Origin: Gordionus sp. m RMFG-2023
Lineage: Eukaryota > Nematomorpha > Gordioida > Chordodea > Parachordodidae
DNA length: 64,000 nt
Assembly: GCF_954871325.1 (NCBI RefSeq)
Contig: NC_088776.1
Span: 49,556,569 to 49,620,568, forward strand
Direction: 5' to 3'
The stretch's first letter is position 1; every line of letters starts with the position of its first letter. The position numbers and the translations under genes are program-made. Positions 47,201 to 57,832 of this stretch are shown here, piece by piece. A model generated the notes under the pieces. It did no database searches and had not been told where the DNA came from. It saw nothing but the letters and a program-made list of their open reading frames with translations.

Positions 47201-48776
47201 CAATTTAACATTTTAAATAAAACAGATTTTATATAAAAAAAACTAGCACAATTTCAAATCTTTTTAATATTAATAATATCTAATTGCTCTCAGAGGGCGA
47301 AAATTTAAGGACAGCCTGATCCCTAATTTAAAATTCTTTTCCATTATGGAGCTTAACCCTGATTTAAAAAAAAATTGGTTTGGCTAAGTTTTTTAATTGA
47401 TGTAACTTAAATTTATTTTATAAGCCTCCGTTTTGTGAAAATATTGTTATTTCTCTGGGTTAGAGATATTTTAAAAAAAATTTTTGGTAAGGCCTTGATT
47501 TAAAAAAAAATTATTTCTTATTATGGCCCTTTTTAGACCGGTCTACAGGTCTTTATAATGGCTAGTTTATGTTAGCTTAACTTAAATGTCCTTTTTAATT
47601 GGACTTTGGGGTCTAGGCTGCTGACACATTTATAATCTCTTTATCAGAAGTCAAATTGAGTATTTTTGATCTTGCTAAAAATCTTGATACTGTAAATCCC
47701 CATATAATAAATTATTTTATTTTAGAATGACGTAGATACGGCATTCGAAATTTTCCAACGCCAATTAAAAGTAAGAGTCAAAGAATCTCTCGCCCTTTTC
47801 CACCTAACGGATGCTGTATCCTTGTTATACAGAATAAACCATACAGCCAATATCAATACTCGTATAAAATCTTGCCTTCCTTTTGAGTGGTCATTTTTAG
47901 CGAAAGAGATAGCCTCGATCATTGCTGGATTAATACTCAATGCTAAAAAGAGTTTTTTATGTCCCACAAATCTTGATAAAATACTGTTTATTCATGACAA
48001 TTATAATTTTGCTAAATCTAAATTCTGACTTTATTTCATATTTTATATTTTGCTTACATTCCAAATTTATTTTAATAATAATAAAAATCAATAGAATATT
48101 TCTTATATGTGATGTTGATATGACTNNNNNNNNNNATTTTTATAAATTGCCATTTCTGGCCATTTAACGTGGCTCACATAGGTTTAGCCTTGTCAATGTG
48201 CCAGTCTTACGAGTCTAAATTTCTAGATTTTGCTGATCAAATGGAGATGCAAATCATGAAAAAGGTTAAAAAAGAAATAATTAATGGTAATTATTCTTCT
48301 AATGATCAAAATGAATGTTTTCGCGAGGTGAATATTGACAAAACTATAAATATTTGTAGAAAAGATACAGGAACAATCGTTGATATCAGGGATACGATCC
48401 ATAAGTTTATGGAAACTTTGGAACAACATAAAGAGTTAAATTTATATCAAATTTTTTAATATTTTTTTCTTCCTCTAATTTTGAATCTAGGTTATATCCT
48501 GACGCAGATCTCCAAACTTCTTCCAAAATCATAACCCTCATGCGTTACATGATGTATATCTCAAATTATTCTAATAATTTTTATTCATGTGATTCATACA
48601 ATCATGCAACCCATCAAAAATCTACATTATACAAAAATGATATGGGTAACCGAACAAAATGGAACAATTTTCAGTGGCTAGGAGGCAGTTTTCCTCAGAG
48701 AGAAACATTTAGCTTGTTTGCTATCTATTCCGACTTAAATAATGATGATTTGATTGATGTAAAAAAGAGAGATTAG
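44188..48776 (+). CDS. TTC38: Tetratricopeptide repeat protein 38-like gene (nine visible exons)
   Basis: This encodes a TTC38 family protein, a conserved cytosolic TPR-like protein with no established reaction. Nine exons join in consistent phase: QWEEYGMVFSKSDD and ILYDLILRQ; LDDPKMLSLAENI; VMGNVLTLGLHLVSGL; FVEAIDIWKKIIEKNPKDLL with AVKLCHDVCFYM; SYILAMFAFAKIELFCYHEA; LILNPLNAWGTHSLIHVY with ACHLYWHMGLLYLEK; DVDTAFEIFQRQLKV with LYRINHT; FWPFNVAHIGLALSMCQ; and FQWLGGSFPQRETFSLF. All align in order with human TTC38 from memory (469 residues; about 515 here). The start codon is not found. Several introns are only 39-56 bases. The coding sequence is interrupted between exons 7 and 8 by an N gap preceded by hAT sequence, which looks like an assembly fault rather than a real mutation. 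If it is real, the gene is broken. Confidence 0.85.
44305..44383 (+). CDS. TTC38: TTC38 exon b
   Basis: The preceding intron is only 39 bases. The exon reads YITLLDDPKMLSLAENINQ, then IATYKEFG, and ends in phase 1; its final G joins TT of the next exon to give the valine of VMG. Confidence 0.7.
44424..44620 (+). CDS. TTC38: TTC38 exon c
   Basis: The acceptor is atttatgtag and the donor cag|gtattt. It reads VMGNVLTLGLHLVSGLVDP and ends LHIKAIKLLSKKQ, matching the family's FVMGHAMATGL and the helix before the ELW block. Confidence 0.85.
44663..44832 (+). CDS. TTC38: TTC38 exon d
   Basis: After a 42-base intron it reads FVEAIDIWKKIIEKNPKDLL, then AVKLCHDVCFYMCNMDKM and NHPLY. This is the most recognisable TPR-like helix pair of the family ([20 protein letters not shown] in human). 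It ends in phase 2 at tatag|gttatt. Confidence 0.88.
44833..46880. other. TTC38 intron d, 2 kb
   Basis: AT-rich. An imperfect palindrome built on aaaatattggcca/tggccaatatt lies at about 45535-45620 and could be a small decayed MITE. No exon is hidden here in the TTC38 frame as far as I can see. Confidence 0.4.
46881..46956 (+). CDS. TTC38: TTC38 exon e
   Basis: The acceptor is ttacaattag, chosen over the later tactag because only it restores phase. With the two bases from exon d it reads SYILAMFAFAKIELFCYHEA, then ESLARE, matching [20 protein letters not shown] in human. Confidence 0.85.
47007..47186 (+). CDS. TTC38: TTC38 exon f
   Basis: The acceptor is aaatcag and the donor aag|gtttac; 60 codons in phase 0. 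It contains LNPLNAWGTHSLIHVYTMQ, then DWKQTQFLACHLYWHMGLLY and LEK. The NAW..H...H...M and LACH.YWH blocks are the core signature of the family. Confidence 0.92.
47726..47919 (+). CDS. TTC38: TTC38 exon g, interrupted at its 3' side
   Basis: The acceptor is attttattttag. It reads NDVDTAFEIFQRQLKVRV, then LFHLTDAVSLLYRINHTA and LPFEWSFLAKEIAS. TTC38 similarity stops at about 47919. The next 206 bases are identical to the hAT transposase end at 36861-37066 and run straight into the N gap. Confidence 0.85.
47920..48135 (+). other. Copied hAT sequence (206 bp) and assembly gap of ten N
   Basis: Bases 47920-48125 equal 36861-37066 without a difference that I can see, including the transposase tail and its stop. 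Ten undetermined bases follow (48126-48135). The shared cattgctgg at the junction suggests a false overlap. No target duplication or element end is present. Confidence 0.85.
48136..48434 (+). CDS. TTC38: TTC38 exon h (5' end lost in the gap)
   Basis: In the frame continuing to exon i it reads NCHFWPFNVAHIGLALSMCQ, matching HILLFNDAHFLMASLGA of human. It then runs through a less conserved stretch (FADQMEMQIMKKVKKEII) to a donor at aaaga|gttaaa. That donor is chosen because it gives the phase 2 needed next; an alternative at gcgag|gtgaat is stronger but breaks phase. The later half does not resemble human TTC38. Confidence 0.65.
48491..48776 (+). CDS. TTC38: TTC38 last exon
   Basis: The acceptor is ttttgaatctag. 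The exon reads LYPDADLQTSSKIITLMRY, then FQWLGGSFPQRETFSLFAIY and NNDDLIDVKKRD to a TAG stop. LGGS.PQRETF matches the C-terminal LGGSNAQRDVF block of the family. An AATAAA lies near 48886. Confidence 0.8.
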
Positions 48777-48985
48777 ATATTGTTTTGTATAAGTCAAGAT
48801 ATTAAATGAGTCTTTGGTTAAGGGAAAAATTCCACTTCAACTTGATTATAAGTAATTTTATAAGATTCAAGCAAGAAATAAACTAAAAAACCTTATTAAA
48901 TGTGATCATCTGATTTTTAGTTTACATTAATTTTTAAATTGTATATTAACTTTATTTATATTAAAATAAATAGCATGATATATAT

Positions 48986-49430
48986 TAGAGATCTGCAAAG
49001 TTAGGTCCTGCCCGTACACGAGTCCGGCCCGAACTGGCTTCGGGCCATTCTATTTAAAATAATCATGTTCGGGCCGGTTTTAATATTTTTAAAAAAAATT
49101 CGGGCCGGGTCGGGTCAGACCTTGGAAATTTTTTAAATATATCTAAATTTATCAATTTTATATTAAATTTTTTATGTAAAATAAAAATATATGATTTTAT
49201 TTATCGAAACTAAACGACATATAACATATGTCTTTTATTTTGAGTAATTATAAAAATTAATTTATATATTTAAATAAATTCGGGCCGGGTCGGTTAATTT
49301 TTTTAAAAAAGTTCGGGTCGGGCCGGCAAAAATTTTTTTAAAAATTTCGGGTTCGGGCCGGGCCGTTAATATTTAAAAAAAAATTCGGGCCTGGCCGGGC
49401 TTGAAAAATTAGGCTCGATGCAGATCACTA
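48986..49430. mobile_element. 445-bp hAT-type element, tagaggtctgca family
   Basis: The ends are tagagatctgca and tgcagatcacta, relatives of the termini at 16519 and 26623. The flanking 8-mers are both atatatat (48978-48985, 49431-49438), which fits but is low-complexity. Both subterminal parts iterate cgggccgg words between runs of A or T. Non-coding. Confidence 0.75.
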
Positions 49431-49599
49431 ATATATATATCTATATTAAAAAACATTTAAAAAAATATATAAAATAATTATTAAAAGAATATAAAATTAT
49501 AATTAACATACTATTTCTATATTCTATATAAAAATAAATAATTAAAAGAAGTGAAATTTTAAAAAAAAATTTAAATGATATATTTAGGTATGGTGGGTG

Positions 49600-51850
49600 G
49601 TGGGGAGGCTTAATAAGCCATGTATGGGTATGCATTTGGTTCGACAAATTTGGATTGATATTTTTTGTCGTAGGATAGAGAGAGTCCTTCTTTTGAATCA
49701 CCTGTGATTAAAAGTAACCTTTGCCCTATTGTTTTGAATAATTTTAGGGCTTGTGGTCCAAATGATACACAGGTGTCTGAGACTACCGGAACAAACAAAA
49801 CATTATAAAGGTGGTTACATTTATTGTTTTTATATTTTCAGCTTCTGGCAAAACGATCTACACATGTATAATCTCAACCTAGGGGTATACCTTGGTTCCA
49901 TGAGACAGCGTCATTCCATCAGGTCTGGTTTGATTATCAGACCTGAGGCCAGAGGGTTCCAGCATAGAAGGAATATTTGTGGATTTCAAGATTCTTTTGG
50001 TGATTGAATTTATGGCCTAGTGCCGGGGTAATCTGCCTTTTGAAAAACGACAGTGTAGGGGGTGGTGTCCAAGGATATCGATATAAGTTTTACATAGGAC
50101 ACATAGTGGGCGTTACGATTTCACAGTTTTGTTGGTTAGTACAAGCCTAAATTAAAACTAGGTATAGTTTCTAACCATTCTTAACTAAGGTGGCACATGG
50201 CTGAGGTTGGAATTATTTGATCCAGCAAAAGAGTCGTATTGTTGTTATTCTGTATACTCGGGGTTGGGTTTAGGTCTAGAAAGAGCGATGGAGATTTTCT
50301 TTGAACTGCTTTGAAGTATAGGTATTCTACGCAATGTTGCATCAATGGTAAATTCCAGTCCCTTGGTCTTAAAGAATTTGGATATGAAGGTCTTGGAGCA
50401 TTTTTTATCAAGAGGTCTAATGCTGCCATATGATGTGGATACATACTATACAATTCTCCAATTGTGTATCGAAATTTAGCAACTGAGGATAAAAAAGTGA
50501 AACGATTAAGAATATGTGGGAATGGATACCTATACCACCTAGATTTGTTGGAAGGGCAGCTTGCATCCAGGAAAGTGATGAGAATTTGATATTTAAAATA
50601 GATTCGAGAGTATTTTTTTATATGAACTTCAAGGTCTAATAATATTTCAAACGACATGAAAATTGCTATGTAAAATTTTAGAAATGAATAAAAAAAATAA
50701 AGTAAATAAAAAGCCTAATGAGCAGGTAACTGTTTTAAAATATTTTTCATTTTATTGAATTTGGCAAGAACTACATCTCTGAAATGAAATATAGCACTTT
50801 CACCTCTAATAGGTATACTTAGGTGGGTAAAGCTAGTTTTTTCCACTACAATAAAATTCTTAGGTAGGCAGTCTGATTCAAGAGGGGAATAGAATTAACA
50901 CTTATTAGGATTTAGTGACAGTCCAGTTATGGGGGCTAAGCGATTTATAATTGTAGAATTTTTTATGATTTCATTATATGGGCCCACTAGTGTTCCGTCA
51001 TCAAGGTAGACATTTAATGCAAGGTCACAATTTGAAGATATATGATTACAATGCCCTGACAGAATAATGCAGGACCTAAAGGATCTCCTTGTTGGATGAT
51101 GCCTTGTTTAGAGAGAATGATTGAATCATTAAATTTTAAAAAGTGGATTGGTTGTAACATGCTGTAATGTATGTTGAATACTCTGGGAATATTAAAATGT
51201 TCCCTTCTAAGTGAATTGAAGGCATTTTATAGATCTATTTTGAGGATGCATTGTTCATGTGTATTATGGAGGATGACACTTGTTGAGTGGGATGCTGCTT
51301 CACATCCTCCAGGAACATTAAAACCAAGCTGGATAGGTTTGATTTTATACGGGAGCAAATTATTTAAAAATTATACGCCAGAATAATAACCCTACTGCAA
51401 TAGGTCTGATGTCACCATTTGTTTTCTTTAAGGTTATTAAGCGGACTCCAAAAATGATGGGCTGAATGGTGTTAGGAATATTATTATAAAAAATAGTTAA
51501 GCAATATAGTAAACTGTGTGAGTCTATTTTGATATATGGGTAAGGTTGGTTTAATTATATCTTGTAGATATATGGCTTGAAGGCCATCAATGCTTCTCCA
51601 GAAGAATATTTTTTGAATGACATGATTGCATCCAATATTTCTGCATCAATTAGTGGAATGGGATTATTAGGTGGAAGGATGATTTGTGAAAAATCTAAAG
51701 GATGTCTAGATTGTATGGCTATGTAAGTTTTTTCATCATTGTGAGTCATAGTATCATTGGAACAAGCTATGTTGATAGCTGATTTTACATAGCATAAATT
51801 GATTTTATTTTCAATAAGCTTAGCCTTTTTTTATCTGTCAAAAGCTTTTC
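49600..51850 (-). mobile_element. Decayed LINE with C-terminal restriction-like endonuclease
   Basis: On the minus strand, 5' to 3', the sequence shows: a pre-RT part (51555-51749, with ILPPNNPIPLIDAEILDA), RLITLKKTNGDIRPIAVG (about 51455-51400), IIQQGDPLGPALFC (about 51105-51065), the catalytic YLDDGTLVG (about 51020-50985), an open frame (50181-50657), a zinc-knuckle-like CKTYIDILGHHPLHC (about 50110-50060), SGLR then RPDGMTLS (about 49930-49880), and VPVVSDTCVSFGPQALKLF (49798-49740). RT followed by a CCHC knuckle and an RPDG/D endonuclease is the layout of R2/NeSL-type LINEs. At least six stops or shifts break the reading. No APE-type endonuclease is present. The 3' end is not sharp. Confidence 0.75.
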
Positions 51851-54061
51851 GAAAGAATATATAGGTTGTTTGAATATATCAAAATAGCTATAGTATAATT
51901 TGAAATGTTTTTTTGATATTTTGTTTGATTTTGATGTTGGAAGGTGTAGATTTTAATATGTAAATGATAAAAATTTAATCCACATATCTAATATTTCTTT
52001 AAAATTTTATAAAAATCAGAGATTCATTATTTTTTTACAAAAATTAATTTATCTTAGGACTCAATAAAATCATGTTTTTTCTAGAGAGATTTAAATCTTT
52101 CATTAAATTTTTTATATATTAGAAATTTTAATAAGCTAAAAATAAGTAGTTCAATATCAATGAAGTGAAATAGTATATAAATTAGTTGTACTTTTTTTAA
52201 AACCATGGTTCTTTAAAATTTTAAAATGTGTTCCAGTGCCTAAAAATTTTAAAAGGGTTTTTGGTCTATGAATTTGTCCCTGTTTATGTTCCAAATTGAT
52301 TATAATTGAATTATATTTTTTATTAAAAATCAAATAATTACAGATTTATGCAAGCACAAATCTCCAAATACATGAATGATGAATAATCTTGAAATATGAT
52401 CAAAATCAAAAATATTTTAATTTATAAAAGAATAAGGATTATTAATATATTGTATACATTTAATTATACACAATAAAAAATATTAGTTTAAAAAACTTAA
52501 CACCATGTGATATCAGACGTTAACTTTTCATTTATCAAAATTTGTGTGATTTTTGCATTTTCTTTAAAATTTGTGCTATAATTTAATTTTTCTGGATATA
52601 AAGGAATATTGGTATCAATTAAAATAGGTGTCTTATTATAATCATTCTCTAAAAGTGGTTTGATTTCAGCGATAATTTCTTTTATAGATGCCATATCTTG
52701 TAGTAATTGAATATCATATTTCCTGATTTTTTGCTATAAATTTATAAAATTAAAACAATGTTGCAATTAAATATCAGCCCAGTTAACATGGTTGTTATGA
52801 AAATTATGGGTCAACTTGGCAGTAAAAATGCTTTGCATGAGTTCCTCCCCCCACCTGATATAATTTTAGATATGAGCCATAATTTTGTTTCCCTTTATTT
52901 AAAAATATATAATTATCAGAGACTTAAAGTTTGAAAGGCCAAGCATATAAAATAAAAAAAATTTATAATTTGCCTGCTCCAGAATTCTTAAATTTGAAAA
53001 TTATTTTTTAAATAGAATGTAAAGCAGTAATGAATATTAAAAACACCATTATATGATTTTCCAACTAAAATCCCAATTTATTCTTTTAAAATTGGTCAAG
53101 CCTAGACTTAAAAAATTGGGCCTGCAAGTCTCTGATAGATATACTTAATTTAAAATTTAATTATGCATTCGCTAAAATTAACACCCATTGTTGCTAAACT
53201 AACTTAATAATGAATTAGCTTGATTTCCTTAAAATCCAATTGTAATATTAATATACAGTTTATAGGTGGTTACTATTTATATTAGAAATTTGACAAACGT
53301 TCAACAAGAAATATTAATTTGAAATAAAAAAAATAATATATTTCCATATCCATACCAATTTCTTAAAAAGTTTTTCATTCTCACTTTGTTTAACTTGCTC
53401 AAATTTCATATCACATGTTTTCCAAGAACATATTTACTAAAGGATCACGAAGATTCAATAACTCGAGCAGATCTAATGACAGCTGTCAAAAACTTTTATA
53501 AATATCACATTCAAAAATTGCGAATTTATATAATGCACTTTACAACAAAATGTAAAATATTATAAATTAACATTTTCATAAAGTCAAGGATAGAAGTTTT
53601 TCATAGTCCTGCGGTCTTTTATGTGGCATATCTAGGAATTTTTATAGGGAGAAGGGTGGGTGGTCTACACCTATAAAAGCTTGTGAGCTTCCCTTCGGCC
53701 TGGTTTATTTTAAAATTATATTTCATAAAAGTATCTATAATATATAATTTATAAGGAACTTCGTCACCATGTTCCCATCGGTGCGGATGAGTTCATTTTT
53801 ACCCGGCCTTCATCAGGGTTTATGTCTATGGAATATCTTTCAAATTTTGATTATATACCCAATAATTAAGGAACTACTTTGAATATTTAAATTGTTAATT
53901 GCTTTATTTTTTAATATGTACAATCATTTATAAATAGACATACCTTTTACTGAATTAAAAATTGGTCAAGAATAGGAATCCCTTATCTTAATAAAATGAG
54001 GTTGAAATGCATCTATTAAATTAAAAAATTAAGTGATCAAGTAAAAATATTTACTTATTGA
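51851..54061. other. AT-rich spacer with one possible minus-strand coding frame
   Basis: Apart from the small frame listed next, I see no gene, mobile element or RNA signal here. Confidence 0.35.
52497..52694 (-). CDS. Small unrecognised open frame, possible first exon or short gene
   Basis: A 65-residue minus-strand frame starts MASIKEIIAEIKPLLENDYN and continues TPILIDTNIPLYPEKLNY, ending DITWC. Composition is balanced, with charged and hydrophobic residues alternating in a helix-like start, which is unusual for random AT-rich DNA. I do not recognise a family. No neighbouring exon was identified. It may be a genuine short exon or chance. Confidence 0.25.
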   Translation of the reverse strand: MASIKEIIAEIKPLLENDYNKTPILIDTNIPLYPEKLNYSTNFKENAKITQILINEKLTSDITWC

Positions 54062-54212
54062 TAGTGTTGTTAAAGGGCTCGATTTTTAAAAACGGCTAAC
54101 CAGTTAGCATAAATTAGTTAAGTCCAAGCCTTTCAACCATCTATGAGAAAAATCACCAGGCTCCAATAATATCTTTTTGCTAAAATATTGGGATAGCCGT
54201 TTAACATCTTTA
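54062..54212. mobile_element. gttgttaaacgg-family MITE, short copy
   Basis: The left end tagtgttgttaaagggctcg and the right end atagccgtttaacatcttta are inverted relatives, with inner gatttttaaaaacggctaac and a partner aatattgggatagcc. Shorter than the other copies by an internal loss. Confidence 0.65.
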
Positions 54213-56516
54213 CTTATTGAGATAACAATTAAGGAACTACCTTGAATATTTAAGTTGTTACGTATATTAAGTGTTTTTATTATTTTAATCTGTATGATCA
54301 TCAAATAATTATTTATAAAATAACAATAAATGTTTTTATGTAACTTTATTTTATTTTCATATAATAATCATATGTTGATTTTTCACCATTTTATTTTTGT
54401 TTAAGACTAAAAGAATTAAGTTTTAATAATAAAATGACTTAATACCACAAGGGGAACAATATTTATTCAAAATGAGCTATAAAATTCCTTAAAATGCTAT
54501 TTAAATAAAGTATTAATTAATTTTCTTATGGATGATAATTTAATTTTAAAAGAGGTGGTGCTTTAGCATTTAGCTAGTGGCGCCCCTGTTTTGAACTAAA
54601 AAGAAAACAAAAAATATATCCCATATTTTGTAACTATCATTACCTTATGTCATAATCTTATAAAGTTTAAATAAAACAAAAAAAACAGCTGCTTTTTTGA
54701 ATAAAGATGTGCTCAAAAAAATTAAGAATTTACAAAATAGGGCTAGCTAGAACGTATTTCTAGAAAGAAATTGTTTAATATAATAAGTTTAGGTAAATAA
54801 AGTTTATGGTTTAGAGGTTATATATAACAAATGAATAGACGAGCGGATTTGTCTGACTTTCTACTTAATTTTTCTAATATAATTCTAAAAAAATATATAT
54901 GTCGTGAGGTTAAAATGATATATCCAATGCCTCTTCCACCTATATTATCATTCAATTTTTTAAACCCACCTTATTCCTATTTAGATCATTAAGTAATTAT
55001 TCAACCAAATTTATAATTCCCTTAAATTAAAATGAAAATAATTAAAAAAAATTTTAATGTATAATTTAATTCAACTCCTTAGAAAATTCACAGGTTTCTA
55101 ATATTTGAATGGATCATTTTCGATCGATGGAATATAGCCCACGCAGATATTTTGGAGCGTCAACCGGACTGACAATCCCCTGCATTGATCTTCTATTGTG
55201 ATTTGTTTTATTTTACTCTCTTTGTTTCAATTTCAATCGATTAATTATATAATAATCATTAAGTTTTTATAGGATCCCTGATAATTTGAAAGCTTACGGA
55301 AGTGTTTTGAAGATGCTGCTACATTTATTGCTGTAATATTGTATTTTATTAGGGTATTATTCAAAACTATGATAGGGATGTTTTATATAAATATTTACAA
55401 AAATCTATTTATTTTTTTACAATTTGTCGACTTTAAATGATTTAATAATTATATTTAGTTCATATACTAATTCCCGTTACACATTTATTTAAAAAAAATT
55501 TGCAGTTTTATGAAGATAACATGAGAGCTATTTTTGTTCTGAAATCAATAATACTGTTCACAAGTAAACCAGAATAAAATTGCTGTTTAGGTATATTATT
55601 ACAATAAAAAAATATATATTTAATATTCATTATATTTTCTAATGATTTAAACCCAACTTCGAGAGCCCGATTTAATTTTAAATCTTAGCTCAATGATTTT
55701 AGCAAATAAGTAAACGATAAATAAGTTCACATATAAAAAATTCATTGCATTATATTATATATCAATCCAAATGTATCGGACCATTCATCTTTTAAAGTTT
55801 CAATATTAAATCATGATGCTATTTCTTGCTTGAAAAAATCACTTAATGATTCAAATCGCTGGCATTAAACAAATTTTAATAACCCGGACATGAAGAAATG
55901 AAATATTATTTTATAATTATATAAAGAAGTTAATAAAAAAAAAGTGAAAACCCAAAATTATATTTATAAAAATAGAATATAACCAAAGACCTAAAATAAG
56001 TTGACTAAAGACAAGTTATTTTTGTTACTTTCAATTAGCGCTTTCATATCCTCTCGTCTATTGTGTGCCCCAATAAGTAAACTCACTTATATCCCTGACC
56101 CTCTGCTTGCCACCGATAGGTCTTTAGAAATATTTTTTGTTAGTCGATCGTCCCTCATTGCTCCCTTTTTTTTAATTGATAACTTCTTCGCATACTTTAA
56201 ATCGAAGAGCCTAAAGGACCCCTACTCTATTCATCTCCACAGAATGGCTTTATTTATCGAAGTCTTACCATAGAAATTCAAACCAACTGCTAAGTAACGA
56301 TTATTTATGTCGTGCCAAACTTTCAGGATTAACTTTGAAATCTTAATACCTTAAACTTATTACAATTAAATCCTAATTATTTAGGTTAATTTCAATTGAT
56401 TTTTAATTATTGCCGGACATTTTGTTTTTATGATGTTATTGTTATAGAATTCATAAAAATGGATTATATATATATGTAATAATTAGTTTTCATTACATTA
56501 TGTTTATAACTTTTAT
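54213..56516. other. AT-rich spacer
   Basis: No supported gene. A GC-richer island at 56040-56260 has open frames on both strands (plus 56001-56273) but no recognisable family. Its minus-strand reading (RPIGGKQRVRDIS) contains stops and may be a decayed coding fragment. Confidence 0.35.
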
Positions 56517-56687
56517 TAGCATTGTCGAAAACCTAGATAATACCGATTTTTAAAAACGATAATTATTTTTATTTGCTTAGGGATTTTGCATATAGATAAC
56601 CGTTTTGGTATTCTTTCGACTAAATCTAGAGGCCTAAATAATATTTTTCGTTTTTAAAAATAGAAATCTAGATTTTTGACAAAACTA
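56517..56687. mobile_element. TA-flanked palindromic MITE, second subfamily
   Basis: The left end tagcattgtcgaaaacctag and the reversed right end tagttttgtcaaaaatctag are related, and both arms include tttttaaaaacg. Outer TA on both sides. Related in design to the gttgttaaacgg family but with a different terminal sequence. Confidence 0.55.
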
Positions 56688-57614
56688 ATCACAATCATTA
56701 TATTTAACTAATGTCCTTTATTCATTTATTTTTACAAAAAATTTGCAATTTATCTGATGAAGATGAAATTAGAACCATTATTAAATTAATTAAAATTATT
56801 ATTCACAAATAGTGAAAAAATGTAAGATAAATTTGTTTTTAGTTGCAATTACAATAAATAAACAAATTAGACGTATTTGATTTTTAAAAAACATTTTAAT
56901 TACTTGAAAATCCAGTTTGAAGAAAGAATGGGTTTTTAATTCTAAATTCCAACTCAATGTTGATATATTAGCAAACGAGGAATTCATTACGAAAAATTGC
57001 CTCAGTTAAAAAAATAATGTATTATATTATATCCATTATCTAACAATGTAAAAGTATCTGAAGATACTTTATTAGGTTTCGATATTTGAAAGACGCTTTA
57101 CTACTTAATACATAGCAGCTAGCGTGTCTAAATTCTTTACATCAAAAGAATTTCAATCCACCCCCTCTCCTCTTTTCTTTTTCTATAGTTATGACCACGT
57201 GATAAAATATAAATATCTTTTAATTAAATTATACAAAACAAAAATACAGCATTAACAATAAAAGAGTTAAACATTTTGGAGAATGCTAAATAATGGATTT
57301 TCTATGGTTTTTTCGTTGACTTAGTAATCCATCTGAATATACCTCTCTTGTTCTTAATTGATTTTCTCATCGCCGACTCTAAATTCGTTAATATAAATAT
57401 TTTATTGATATTGGTTATCTTTGAAAAAATAGATCTATAAATTTTTAAAACCTATAAAATATAATCCACATTTATTTTTACAATTTAAAAAAAAATAAAA
57501 TAATAATTTATTAAATCACTGTTAAAATACTTATAGTTACAATTTAAATCCGTTTCAGATCTACTAGTACTTAGGTTGCTTCTATCACTAATAACCTTTA
57601 AATATATATTTAAA
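56688..57614. other. AT-rich spacer
   Basis: Nothing recognised. A short inverted motif agtatctgaagatact lies near 57053. Confidence 0.35.
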
Positions 57615-57832
57615 CATATTGTTAAATGGTTCGATACCGATTTTTAAAAACGGCTAACTCAATATTTTATCCAGAAAAATATTACACAAGCCTCAAGATT
57701 TTGCTCATAGATGGCATAAAGATTTGGACATCTATTATCGAAATCTCTTAGCTTAGGCAATATTTCTCAGCTAAAATATTGAGTTGGCCTCTTTTAAAAA
57801 TCGGGTTAAATCGAGCCGTTTAACAACATTAA
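57615..57832. mobile_element. gttgttaaacgg-family MITE
   Basis: The left end attgttaaatggttcgat and the right end atcgagccgtttaacaac are inverted relatives. Inner arms aacggctaactcaatatttt and taaaatattgagttggcc pair. The middle shares cctcaagattttgctcatag-type sequence with the copy at 58760. Confidence 0.75.

Noticed and set aside
47940-48167. Open frame running through the N gap (hAT tail to FYKLPFLAI)
   Set aside because: It spans undetermined bases and joins hAT to TTC38 in a frame that is not the TTC38 frame.
49753-50007. Plus-strand open frame of 84 residues
   Set aside because: Antisense to the restriction-like endonuclease region of the minus-strand LINE.
51171-51386. Plus-strand open frame of 71 residues
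   Set aside because: Antisense to the reverse transcriptase region of the same LINE.
56001-56273. Plus-strand open frame of 90 residues with a signal-like start
   Set aside because: No homology is apparent, and the opposite strand reads equally protein-like, so direction and reality are undecided; kept only as a note in the spacer entry.
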